In this document: positions 44,601 through 52,591 of the stretch, piece after piece | Layout: each line of letters opens with the position of its first letter | How positions within the stretch are numbered: position 1 is the stretch's first letter | DNA from: CAVSWT01 sp963731745 | GTDB lineage: Bacteria; Bacteroidota; Ignavibacteria; Ignavibacteriales; Ignavibacteriaceae | Reading direction: 5' to 3' | Length of the DNA stretch: 64,000 nt | Assembly (NCBI GenBank): GCA_963731745.1 | Contig: CAVSWT010000002.1 | Coordinates: 124,001-188,000 of the forward strand | The notes under the pieces: model-generated | What the model was told of the DNA's origin: nothing | The model's database searches: none | Seen by the model: the letters and a program-made list of their open reading frames with translations, nothing else | Position numbers and translations under genes: made by a program

Positions 44601-46116
44601 GTCCACTGACATAGTTGCTATCGCGATAAGTGATAATGGGCCGGTTTCTTCTATAGATTTAAAGAATGAATTAAAGTCTTTCGGAAGTATTTACATCGAT
44701 AGCGTTAAGTTCCGCAGTTCATGGGCATTTATCGGAAAAAAAGGAGCCATTCCAGGCGCAATGCCTGAAGCCTTTGCACCACAATTTGGTGAGAGAGTTA
44801 AGGTTGACACTATAATAAGTAAAACTATGAATAGCGGTTTTCTTGCTACAACAAAAATTGGCCCGGCAGCTGTTTGGCAGAATTTGGAAATTCAAGCTAA
44901 CATTCCCGGAGATAGTAAAATCAATTTTAAACCATTAGGTATTCAAGAAGATGGAAATATAGATACATTAAACAATTTAACCATCTCCAATAATATGATT
45001 GATCTTAGTCCTATAAATTCAAAAAAATATCCTTATTTAAAATTTATCTCTGAATTTCAAGCTTCAGTCAATCAACAATCTCCGCAGCTTATTAGTTTGG
45101 GAGTTGAATATAAAAAATCTGCAGAGTTGGCCTTAAATTATCAGACAGTTTCGGCGTCAAAAGATTCAATTAAAGCGGGGGATGATATACAGCTGAAATT
45201 TAGCGCTTATAATATTGGTGAAGTGCCTGCAGACAGCTTTAAGATTACGGTTGATGTTATTAAGTCAGATCAATCTGCCGAAAGAATTTATAATAATTCT
45301 ATTGCTCAGTTAAATCCAGGGGCAAAACTGCAATCACAAGTAAATTATAATCCTGGAACAAAATCCGGAAACCACAGATTTGTTATTAATATTGATCCTG
45401 AGAAAAAAGTGGAAGAAGTTTTTAAAGATAATAACAACTTTGAAATCCCTTTTTATGTAATTCCAGATACTACAAACTTGTTAATCTCGGATAAATCTTT
45501 CTCTGTGACATATGATGGCAAAGAAATAATAGACGGAGATTATATTTCTTCTAATCCTCAAATCACAATGACGCTTAATTATCCTGTTTGGTATTCGCCC
45601 GATGATACAACTGCAATCGAATTTTTGTTAAATGATCAAAAAATAAATTATAGTAGAATTGAAAATACAGTTGATGCTTCCAACAGGACTCAAACCTTTA
45701 AATACACTCCGAATCTTGCAGAAGGTGATTATACATTGAGAGTGTATGGCAAAAATATAAATGATAACATTGAGATAAATCCTGGTTACGAGAAATCATT
45801 CCTCGTATCAAATGAGATGAATTTGTTAGAGGTTTATAATTTTCCAAATCCTTTTACCGATAAAACTTATTTTACTTTTAAGCTCACTCAAATTCCTGAT
45901 AATTTAAAATTAAACATTTATACCATTGCCGGAAGGCTTATTAAGCAGATTGAAAAGAGCGCTGGACAATTAGGCTATGATTTTAACAAAATTGAATGGG
46001 ACGGAAAAGACGCTGACGGCGATAAAATTGCAAATGGAACTTATCTTTATAAAGTAATAATAAAGAAGGGGGACAAATCTCAAAATATAACTCAAAAACT
46101 TTCAATAGTAAGGTAA
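41674..46116 (+). CDS. PorU-like C25 peptidase, main part with C-terminal sorting-type domain
   Basis: Continues the preceding fragment from VGERNYGGHH. An ATG at 41599 opens this frame, but codons before 41674 are out of frame with the protein. The C25 (gingipain) domain shows ALIGGANYDYYHN, FVTWDTTNAYVPQMDVGRIP, the catalytic His at 43267 in YLGHSGTQQWDN, and Cys at 43360 in DFGCSTARFAEPD. Two CARDB-like segments follow (FKIYYHNYGFTNSDSIKILV; LKFSAYNIGEVPADSFKITV). A FlgD-like/type IX C-terminal domain closes it (NFPNPFTDKTYFTFKL, GRLIKQIEK, GTYLYKVIIKKGDKSQNITQ). PorU is the cell-surface sortase that cleaves type IX signals and attaches substrates. A secreted C25 protease is the alternative. 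The complete product is about 1770 residues, long for PorU of other Bacteroidota. Confidence 0.85.
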   Translation, partial: VGERNYGGHHREVSSYGQPYNEYLGRYTDTTIYWLTWSGENGKRVELISSPNTVTNDTMEYYDEVIHQEINNWYDFSMADLVRRENPFWYENKTWNEGNLGVGTRNKNFLVSDVYPNKEVKVFNKLQSYATNIFTDAHLLSISLNNEAVQDSGFIDKYQKKVLKGSYNSSVLKEGNNTLKIHSYTTSANPNLCILDWYELEYPRYIKAVNDSLLFDFPFINSKKFTSIKIQNLVGNNFSIWKYGKSYAKYLAKKLNDEIVIQDTIEAENRFVVLNENNLTKPKFYYVKKFRNLRNTQNKADYIAITHKKFLEQVNQYADFISQSYDVNTEVVDIDDIYDEFSYGQFNPEAIKDFLKSTHNNWQQPLPKYVALIGGANYDYYHNKTIYQKAPLVINYVPSFGAPVSDNWFVTWDTTNAYVPQMDVGRIPVTSTSELNWYFEKMQNYFSQQLDSWNKRFIFFSGGTGDNQSQLDQLRNVNEYVINNYVVPPPISGRYTHFYKTINPNTNFGPYSTDQIQSVIQKSGLFISYLGHSGTQQWDNSITEPSQLKNNLNKNPMISDFGCSTARFAEPDIKSFSQLFVLGSEGQAIAYIGNTSLGFISTATTSPKLFYKKILADSIYIISEALKLAKLDMLQQYGSSGVYQLFALTNTLIGDPIVKLRLPNKPDLSISPNDISYNASQLTDKSDSIDFKIYYHNYGFTNSDSIKILVKNEFNGGVNFSKVFNRILPLLDDSLLISIPTNNLPGERTLTLTLDTESSIDEINKDNNSVSIKYNVASSTLRTYYDYSIDQESDGKIKIINPTLNPLSEKIILQLSKTKDFTNPQEITKDFDTLVTSVDVNSLLNSGRYYFRGKILGASDFNSEQSFFLGKKNRYLLTDSASFATTDYTNLKYINNALQIDSSKIELSVLSAGFNAGNSALISINGENYIPENTKRGHHVCVFEDSTYKFITYKLFDVQNGSAVVADYISFLDTIPSTDIVAIAISDNGPVSSIDLKNELKSFGSIYIDSVKFRSSWAFIGKKGAIPGAMPEAFAPQFGERVKVDTIISKTMNSGFLATTKIGPAAVWQNLEIQANIPGDSKINFKPLGIQEDGNIDTLNNLTISNNMIDLSPINSKKYPYLKFISEFQASVNQQSPQLISLGVEYKKSAELALNYQTVSASKDSIKAGDDIQLKFSAYNIGEVPADSFKITVDVIKSDQSAERIYNNSIAQLNPGAKLQSQVNYNPGTKSGNHRFVINIDPEKKVEEVFKDNNNFEIPFYVIPDTTNLLISDKSFSVTYDGKEIIDGDYISSNPQITMTLNYPVWYSPDDTTAIEFLLNDQKINYSRIENTVDASNRTQTFKYTPNLAEGDYTLRVYGKNINDNIEINPGYEKSFLVSNEMNLLEVYNFPNPFTDKTYFTFKLTQIPDNLKLNIYTIAGRLIKQIEKSAGQLGYDFNKIEWDGKDADGDKIANGTYLYKVIIKKGDKSQNITQKLSIVR

Positions 46117-46165
46117 ACTAACTAACTTTACTAAACAGTTTATATATCACTAATCGATTCATGCC

Positions 46166-47518
46166 ATGAAAACAAAACTACTCACACTAACTTTATTTTT
46201 CATTTTCTCCGTATCAATCTTTTCACAATTGCGCGAGTATCCCCGGCCTAATGAGGGAAATATTTCCGGTGGATTAGGAATGAATTGGATTGACGGGGAA
46301 TTATTTTATTCGTTTTATTTTACTCCCGAAGTCTCGTATGGAAATTTTGGTGTGGGCCTTGGCCTTCAACTCGATTTTAATCAAGATGGGAAATTACGCT
46401 CGCAAAATTTTGATGAAACTTCTGATTACATAAGTCTGATAAGATATATAAGATACGGATTAAAAAATGATCCGCTTTATGTTAAACTTGGAGTATTGGA
46501 TTATTATACTTTGGGTTATGGAAATATTATTTATGATTACAATAACACTCCTAGTCTTGATTCAAGAAAAAATGGATTGGTCTTTGACGTGGACTTCGGA
46601 AAATTTGGGCTTGAATCTATCTACAGTCAATTTGGAGAAGCCGGACTTATAGGATTGAGAGGCTATGTTCGCCCATTGCAATATACCACTGCCGGGGAAA
46701 TTCCAATTATCGGAATGACTGAAATAGGCGCTACTTATTCAACAGATTTTAATCAATACTCTGGAGTGGTATCGGGAACATTTAATAAAGCTTCTAAAAA
46801 ATTTAATCCCATACATGATACGGGGAACATGAGTATTATTGGTTTTGATATTGGATTTCCTATTTTAACTACCTCTCAAGTCGATCTTAAATTATATACA
46901 GCATATAGTAAAATAATAGATTTCGGCAGCGGTGTTGCTACCGGACTAATGCTGAACTTAAATGGATTAGGTATTTTTTCGGCTTCTGCAAAATTGGAGC
47001 GAAGATTTAATAACGATCAATATATTCCAGCTTATTTTAATTCTTTATATGAAGTTGAAAGATTCCGCGTTGATACCGCTTCATCTAGTTTTTCAAGCAA
47101 GGCCAAAAGACTTTCAGAAGCCATCAATCAAAGCGACGGATATTTTGGTGAATTAAGAATAAGTATTTTAAATACATTTGATATACTCGGAAGTTATCAA
47201 AGGCTTGATAAAAAAAGCGATAGTGGAATACTTCATCTCGAGACAGATATTTCTCCTCACGATTTATCCTTTATTGCTAGAGCAGGTTACGATAAAATAA
47301 ATATTAGAGATGCAAAAGATTTGTTTAAGCTTGATGATAGATCATACTTGTTTGCTGAATTGGGTTACAAACCAATTCCCTATATCATTGTTTCAATGGT
47401 TTACAGTTGGACTTACTCTGCGGTGAAAGATAATGACAAAAACGTAATTGATTATGTCCCTCAAAAGAGAATTGAACCAAGAGTTTATTTTGTAGTTCCA
47501 TTTAATTTTGCAGACTAG
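46166..47518 (+). CDS. Secreted outer-membrane barrel-like protein of unknown function
   Basis: 450 residues with a signal peptide (LLTLTLFFIFSVSIFSQ, cleavage near residue 21). EYPRPNEGNISGGLGMNWID begins the mature part. Alternating strands run throughout (FYFTPEVSYGNFGVGLGLQLD, YIRYGLKNDPLYVKLGVLDY, YSTDFNQYSGVVSGTFNKAS), ending PRVYFVVPFNFAD. No periplasmic-domain or TonB-box motif is seen. The gene follows the porU-like gene by 49 bases on the same strand and may be a functional partner, in the way PorV pairs with PorU, but it does not carry the PorV signature. A membrane barrel is the best structural guess. Confidence 0.65.
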   Translation: MKTKLLTLTLFFIFSVSIFSQLREYPRPNEGNISGGLGMNWIDGELFYSFYFTPEVSYGNFGVGLGLQLDFNQDGKLRSQNFDETSDYISLIRYIRYGLKNDPLYVKLGVLDYYTLGYGNIIYDYNNTPSLDSRKNGLVFDVDFGKFGLESIYSQFGEAGLIGLRGYVRPLQYTTAGEIPIIGMTEIGATYSTDFNQYSGVVSGTFNKASKKFNPIHDTGNMSIIGFDIGFPILTTSQVDLKLYTAYSKIIDFGSGVATGLMLNLNGLGIFSASAKLERRFNNDQYIPAYFNSLYEVERFRVDTASSSFSSKAKRLSEAINQSDGYFGELRISILNTFDILGSYQRLDKKSDSGILHLETDISPHDLSFIARAGYDKINIRDAKDLFKLDDRSYLFAELGYKPIPYIIVSMVYSWTYSAVKDNDKNVIDYVPQKRIEPRVYFVVPFNFAD

Positions 47519-47527
47519 TGGAGATAA

Positions 47528-48172
47528 TTAAATATTTGCAGAAATGAAATTTGTTAGTTCATCCACAGTATAAAATACATAGTCACTCTTAAAAGTCAGC
47601 ACTTCATCTTTAGCGTAGCTATCCCAAATGACGGAAGCAATTTCTACTCCCGCCGAACGTGCGGCTTTTATATCTGCCGGTGCATCTCCAATCATCAAAA
47701 CATTTTCTTTAGGGAGATTAAATTTATCTACAAATTTAAGTATGCCTTCTGCCGAGGGTTTATGTTCTTTTATATCATCTCCTGTAATTATCATATCAAA
47801 ATGATAAAATATATTTAATTTTTTTAAAGTAATTTCAGCAGCAGTTCTGCCTTTACCGGTGTAAATGGAAAGTAAAATATTTTTAGATTTTATTATTTCA
47901 AGCAAATCTTTTATTCCGGGGTATAAATCCGCAAGATGATGATTTGATGAATAATAATCGTAATAATCTTTACGTGCGGTTTCATATTTATCGCCGGTCC
48001 ATTCTTTTATAATCACATCTTCGGTCGGGCCAAATAAATTAATTATTTCTTCGTTGGTAAACTTTTTATTAAGATATTTTCCGCCTATATGATTAAAAGA
48101 AGCAAAAATTAATTCATTTGTTGATGTCAATGTGCCATCTATATCAAATATAATTCCTTTGTATTTATTCAT
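47528..48172 (-). CDS. HAD-superfamily phosphatase
   Basis: 214 residues with all four HAD motifs: FDIDGTLTSTNELI (nucleophile Asp near residue 10), SIYTGKGRTAAEI near residue 103, the Lys in HKPSAEGIL near residue 137, and MIGDAPADIKAARSAG near residue 160. An alpha-helical C1 cap lies between residues 18 and 85. This is the phosphoglycolate phosphatase/pyrophosphatase PpaX-type subgroup. The substrate cannot be read from sequence. It ends nine bases from the convergent barrel gene and lies 26 bases downstream of the metallophosphatase gene, probably on the same transcript. Confidence 0.87.
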   Translation of the reverse strand: MNKYKGIIFDIDGTLTSTNELIFASFNHIGGKYLNKKFTNEEIINLFGPTEDVIIKEWTGDKYETARKDYYDYYSSNHHLADLYPGIKDLLEIIKSKNILLSIYTGKGRTAAEITLKKLNIFYHFDMIITGDDIKEHKPSAEGILKFVDKFNLPKENVLMIGDAPADIKAARSAGVEIASVIWDSYAKDEVLTFKSDYVFYTVDELTNFISANI

Positions 48173-48198
48173 ATTATCCCATTCAATAAATTATTTAA

Positions 48199-50046
48199 CT
48201 ATTCATGTTTTAAAGTAAAAATAAAAATCTTTCCGTCCATATTTGAAGCGGCAAACATATCATTTTTTATATGCTGAATACTGTGAACTCTTGCAGTACC
48301 TGTGAAAAATAATGGTTCCCAAGAGTAATCTTTATTAATTAAATAAACCATTCCGTCTTTTCCGCCAAAAATTATTTTATCGTTCCATTCTATTGGCTCA
48401 CAAGGCATTGTATCTAAACCAAAATTTAAATCAATTTCTTTAATGCTTTTGCCATTTTTAGCGGAGACTATATAAAATTTATCTTCGATACTTTTAATTA
48501 ATAGATTGTTTTTATCATTGCTTATTCCAATAGATTCCCAACTTGAAAAATCTTTTTTTCTCCAAACGGTTGTTCCTTGTAAAAGATCGATTGCAGAAAC
48601 ATATTTATCAGGAGTTGAGATATAAACATTTTTGCCATCTGTAACCGGCCAGCATGAAGCAGGGGAGTAATAAAAATTTTTATTTCCAGTCCATTTCCAA
48701 ATTAAATTGCCGTTAGCTGCATCCACGCAATAAAGATAATTATCCCAACTTCCATAAATTATTTTTCCAGAAATAAAAAGCGGTTTTGTTTCTATCATTA
48801 AACCAGCTGAATGATTTTCCCAAATTTGTTCAAGTGAATAAAGATCATAACAAAACAAATTTCCGTTTGAAGTTCCAATTACAACTGCTGTAGTTTTTAT
48901 TCCATTATATTGCATTCCTATTTTTATTAGTTGTGAAGTTAATGGTTCGCCCAGGCCAATAACTTGAATCAATTCTCCATTGTTTGCATTTAAAGTAAAA
49001 AGATCACCTTCAATAGTAGCGACGGCTAAAACATCTTTATCTCTCACCGGCTTGCTGAAAATTGTTTCATTAGTCTCATATTTCCATAAAAGTTTTCCAT
49101 TTAAATTATAGCAAAAAATTGTTCCATCAATTGTAGAAGCAAAAATTTTATCGCCATCAGTCAAAACCGAAGTTGACATTGAAGTATTTAAATCCGTTTT
49201 CCATAAAATATTAATACTGTCAGAGTATTGTTTAAATTGAAGTGAATCAATTAAAGTAATATTTTTATCAAAAATTTTTGACCAGCCTCCCCAAACTTGT
49301 TCTGATATTGCCCCCGTGCTGTCTACTTGAATCTCTGATAATAAAATAGAATCCGACTGATTTTCAACAATATTATAGCCGGCATACTTGGGCCTGCTTA
49401 ATGTAGATCTTCCCATTGCAGCAGGAATTCCGTTAAAATTTAACAACTTATTCGCATGGCCATGACCAACAAAAATTCCTTTAATGTTATAATTTCTTAA
49501 AAGGTTGGTAACTTTAAACCAGTTATCTACGTCGCCGTCAAGCGGGTGATGAACATAAAAATATATTTCTTCATTCTTGGGGGTTTTCTTCAATTCATTT
49601 TCAAGCCATTTTAAATCTTGTGGATCAATATGCCCGCCGCCGCCACGCCAGGGAATGCCGCTTCTTAACCCGATATGTTTCTGATGATTAATTTCGTAAG
49701 AAAATTTATCATCTTTCCATAGTTCAACAAATTTTGTTAAGCCGCTTTCGCTCCATTTTGTATCATGATTTCCTGGAATGATTAAATATGGAATTTTTAA
49801 TTCGTCTAATATTATTTTTGCAGTATCTAATTCGTCATTTCTTCCTTTCTCTGCAATATCGCCTGTTACTACAGCAAACGATAAATTATCTCTTTCATTT
49901 ATATCATCAATTACATTTTGTAAATCGATTTTTGCGTTCGGCGCTCCGATATGGACATCAGTAAGCCAAGCATATTTATAAGTTTGAGAGTAACTTGAAA
50001 TGCTAATGAAAATAATAATTGAAATGTGAAGAATTAATCTTTTCAT
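48199..50046 (-). CDS. Secreted metallophosphatase fused to PQQ-type beta-propeller repeats
   Basis: 615 residues. A signal peptide (LILHISIIIFISISSYSQ) precedes a calcineurin-like phosphoesterase domain. Its motifs are WLTDVHIGAPN near residue 28, VVTGDIAEKGRNDEL near residue 60, LIIPGNHDTKW near residue 90, YFYVHHPLDGD near residue 163 and IFVGHGHANKLL near residue 192. The C-terminal half (residues 285-610) has PQQ/YncE-like repeats such as FASTIDGTIFCYNLNGKLLW, LYCVDAANGNLIWKWTGN and VYLINKDYSWEPLFFTG. The protein is exported. The propeller may bind a ligand, polymer or protein and direct the phosphatase. The combination is unusual, and I know of no defined substrate. Confidence 0.85.
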   Translation of the reverse strand: MKRLILHISIIIFISISSYSQTYKYAWLTDVHIGAPNAKIDLQNVIDDINERDNLSFAVVTGDIAEKGRNDELDTAKIILDELKIPYLIIPGNHDTKWSESGLTKFVELWKDDKFSYEINHQKHIGLRSGIPWRGGGGHIDPQDLKWLENELKKTPKNEEIYFYVHHPLDGDVDNWFKVTNLLRNYNIKGIFVGHGHANKLLNFNGIPAAMGRSTLSRPKYAGYNIVENQSDSILLSEIQVDSTGAISEQVWGGWSKIFDKNITLIDSLQFKQYSDSINILWKTDLNTSMSTSVLTDGDKIFASTIDGTIFCYNLNGKLLWKYETNETIFSKPVRDKDVLAVATIEGDLFTLNANNGELIQVIGLGEPLTSQLIKIGMQYNGIKTTAVVIGTSNGNLFCYDLYSLEQIWENHSAGLMIETKPLFISGKIIYGSWDNYLYCVDAANGNLIWKWTGNKNFYYSPASCWPVTDGKNVYISTPDKYVSAIDLLQGTTVWRKKDFSSWESIGISNDKNNLLIKSIEDKFYIVSAKNGKSIKEIDLNFGLDTMPCEPIEWNDKIIFGGKDGMVYLINKDYSWEPLFFTGTARVHSIQHIKNDMFAASNMDGKIFIFTLKHE

Positions 50047-50137
50047 TAATAATTCCCTTTGAAGAATTAGAAAATTGAATAAGTAAAATTAAGAAAAATT
50101 TTATCGAAACGAAGTTGAATAACTAGACCAAATTCAA

Positions 50138-50156
50138 GTTGATTATATTAATCAAC
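50138..50156. promoter_or_regulatory. Perfect palindrome in a divergent promoter region
   Basis: GTTGATTA (50138-50145) and TAATCAAC (50149-50156) are perfect inverted repeats with a 3-base centre. They lie in the 190-base gap between the metallophosphatase gene (minus) and the methyltransferase gene (plus). The size and position suit a dimeric repressor operator, but no regulator is known. Confidence 0.35.
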
Positions 50157-50236
50157 ATTAAATCTTATGAACCTTCATTTTTTTTACTTCATGATTTATA
50201 CTTAAATTTCTAACTATTAAATTTTAACTGAAGCTA

Positions 50237-51412
50237 ATGAACAAAATAACTCTTAAGAAAAACGAAGAGCGAAGAATAAAATCCGGGCATCTTTGGGTAT
50301 TTAGCAATGAAATTGAAAAATCTGAAGCTGGATTAGAAAACGGTGATTTAGTTGAAGTTTTCGATTCAAAAAATAATTTCCTGGGTACAGGATTTTACAA
50401 TAAAAATTCACTGATTTCAATTAGATTGTTGACCAATTCAAAAATTGATAATCTAAAATCTCTCCTTGAAACTAAATTAAGAAACGCGTTTGATTTACGT
50501 AAAACGTTTTATCCAAATAGAAATTCTTTTCGTTTAGTTTTTAGTGAAAGCGACTTTTTACCGGGACTTATAATTGATAAATACAATGATACTTTTGTTC
50601 TTCAAGTTTATTCTTCTGGAATGGAAAGAAATGCTGATATACTTTGTGAAATACTTCAAAAGAATTATAACGCAAAAAATATTTTCACAAAAAATGAAAG
50701 TTATTTTAGAAAGTTAGAAGAATTACCTGAAGAAGATCGTATTTATTTAGGTGAAAAAACTTCAGAAGAAATTGATGATGGTTCGATAAAATATTTAGTC
50801 GATTTTACAAGCGGACAGAAAACCGGATTCTACTTTGATCAAAATGATAATAGATTTTTTATAGAAAATTTTGTCGAAAATAAAAGTGTTCTTGATGCTT
50901 TTTGCAATTCCGGTGGATTTGGTTTACATGCGGCAAAAGCTGGTGCTTCGTCTGTAACTTTTGTTGATTCTTCATCAAATGAAATCGAAAAAGTTAAAAT
51001 AAATTTAGAGCTGAATGAATTGGATTGTAATTATGAATTAATTAATTCAGATGTTTTCGACTTTATGGAAAGACAGATTCAAGATAATATTAAATTTGAT
51101 GTGGTAATAATTGATCCGCCGGCATTTGCAAAAAATAAAAAAAGTTTACCGGTAGCAAAAAAAGGGTATGAGAAATTAAACAAACTTGCCATGCAGATTA
51201 TTGGCGGAGATGGTTATTTAATCTCTTCATCATGTTCATATCATTTGCACGCACAAGATTTTATTGAAATAATAAATTCTGCTGCACAAAAAGCTTCGAA
51301 ACAAATTCAGCTAATTTATTTTAATGAAGCATCTTTAGACCATCCAAAACTACCCGCTATGCCCGAAACATCTTACCTGAAATTTGCAGTTTTCCGTGTT
51401 TTTCCAACTTAA
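50237..51412 (+). CDS. rlmI: Class I SAM-dependent rRNA (cytosine-5) methyltransferase, RlmI-like
   Basis: 391 residues: an N-terminal PUA domain (ITLKKNEERRIKSGHLWVFS, then GLENGDLVEVFDSKNNFLGT), a linker domain, and a C-terminal Rossmann methyltransferase domain. VDFTSGQKTGFYFDQNDNR near residue 193 and VLDAFCNSGGFGLHAAKAGA near residue 218 bind SAM. VVIIDPPAFAKNKKS near residue 290 is the catalytic loop, and SSSCSYHLHAQDF has the Cys near residue 330. This is the RlmI/RlmK (COG1092) family, which makes m5C1962 in 23S rRNA in E. coli. Other members have different targets, so the precise site is uncertain. Confidence 0.87.
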   Translation: MNKITLKKNEERRIKSGHLWVFSNEIEKSEAGLENGDLVEVFDSKNNFLGTGFYNKNSLISIRLLTNSKIDNLKSLLETKLRNAFDLRKTFYPNRNSFRLVFSESDFLPGLIIDKYNDTFVLQVYSSGMERNADILCEILQKNYNAKNIFTKNESYFRKLEELPEEDRIYLGEKTSEEIDDGSIKYLVDFTSGQKTGFYFDQNDNRFFIENFVENKSVLDAFCNSGGFGLHAAKAGASSVTFVDSSSNEIEKVKINLELNELDCNYELINSDVFDFMERQIQDNIKFDVVIIDPPAFAKNKKSLPVAKKGYEKLNKLAMQIIGGDGYLISSSCSYHLHAQDFIEIINSAAQKASKQIQLIYFNEASLDHPKLPAMPETSYLKFAVFRVFPT

Positions 51413-51428
51413 CTTTACTTAAAAAAAA

Positions 51429-51459
51429 TTGATATAAAGATGCAACATTTTTATGTTTG
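51429..51459 (+). promoter_or_regulatory. Promoter-like site for the MoxR-Bat operon
   Basis: TTG at 51429-51431, 20 bases, then TATGTTTG at 51452-51459, an exact TAnnTTTG match. It lies 57 bases before the moxR start. Confidence 0.55.
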
Positions 51460-51516
51460 CAGACGTCTAAAATCATTCGTATAAATATTTCTTCATAAAT
51501 CTATAAGAGGATTCCA

Positions 51517-52500
51517 TTGGATATAAGCGAATTAAACGAACGGATAAAAACTGAAAGTGCTTTTATTGATTTGCTCATGAGCGAAATCAGCAAAGTTATT
51601 ATTGGGCAAAAGCAAATGGTTGAAAGGCTTCTTGTTGGCCTGCTTGGCAACGGTCACATTCTTTTAGAAGGTGTGCCTGGATTGGCGAAAACACTGGCCA
51701 TTAAAACGCTTGCTTCCACAATGAAAGCTAAATTTCAGCGCATTCAATTTACTCCTGATTTACTTCCTGCTGACTTAATTGGAACAATGATATATAACCA
51801 AAAAGATGGCAACTTTCTTATTAAAAAAGGGCCGATCTTTGCAAATTTTATTTTAGCAGACGAAATTAACCGTGCTCCTGCTAAAGTTCAAAGCGCTTTA
51901 CTTGAAGCTATGCAGGAACGTCAAATTACAATTGGAGAAAATACATTTAAGCTTGAAGAACCTTTTTTAGTTCTTGCTACTCAAAATCCTATCGAGCAGG
52001 AAGGAACTTATCCATTGCCTGAAGCGCAAGTCGATAGATTTATGCTTAAGGTTAAAATCACGTATCCAACTCGTGAAGAAGAATTGAAAATAATGAGACA
52101 AAATGTAAACGAAGATGATACGAAATTGAATCCTGTTATTTCTCCTGCGGATATTTTAAGAGCAAGGCAAGTTGTTCATGATGTTTATTTAGATGAAAAA
52201 ATAGAAAAATATATTCTTGATATTGTTTTCGCAACTCGTTCACCTAAACAATTTGGGCTTGATAGATTAACTGATTTGATAAGTTACGGCGGTTCGCCTA
52301 GAGCTACTATCAATCTAGCACTCGGTGCAAAGTCTATGGCTTTCATAAAAAGAAGAGGTTATGTAATTCCTGAAGATGTTAGAGCAATTTGTCAGGATGT
52401 ATTGCGTCATCGTATAGCCGTTACTTATGAAGCTGAAGCTGAAGAAATAACAACAGAAACGGTGATCTCAGAAATTTTGAATAAAGTGGAAGTTCCGTAG
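51517..52500 (+). CDS. MoxR-family AAA+ ATPase
   Basis: 327 residues starting at TTG (51517), with AAGAGG six bases upstream. Walker A is GVPGLAKTLAIKTLAS near residue 52 and Walker B is ILADEINRAPAKVQSALLEAM near residue 114. Sensor 1 is LATQNPIEQEGTYPLPEAQVDRF near residue 152, followed by SPRAT and the C-terminal lid. MoxR ATPases act as chaperones that activate VWA-domain proteins, which follow here as DUF58, BatA and BatB. This gene opens the eight-gene cluster at 51.5-59.9 kb. A 91-base AT-rich gap follows it. Confidence 0.94.
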   Translation: MDISELNERIKTESAFIDLLMSEISKVIIGQKQMVERLLVGLLGNGHILLEGVPGLAKTLAIKTLASTMKAKFQRIQFTPDLLPADLIGTMIYNQKDGNFLIKKGPIFANFILADEINRAPAKVQSALLEAMQERQITIGENTFKLEEPFLVLATQNPIEQEGTYPLPEAQVDRFMLKVKITYPTREEELKIMRQNVNEDDTKLNPVISPADILRARQVVHDVYLDEKIEKYILDIVFATRSPKQFGLDRLTDLISYGGSPRATINLALGAKSMAFIKRRGYVIPEDVRAICQDVLRHRIAVTYEAEAEEITTETVISEILNKVEVP

Positions 52501-52591
52501 AAAGTCAAAATTCAAAAATCAAATTTCAAAAATAAAATCAATTAAAATTTTTAATTGTTAATTATTCATTTTTAATTTTTAATTAGAAAAC

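Noticed and set aside
46117..46150. TAAACT...AGTTTA inverted repeat after the porU-like gene
   Set aside because: Six A/T-rich pairs around a 17-base loop without a T-run are expected by chance in this composition.
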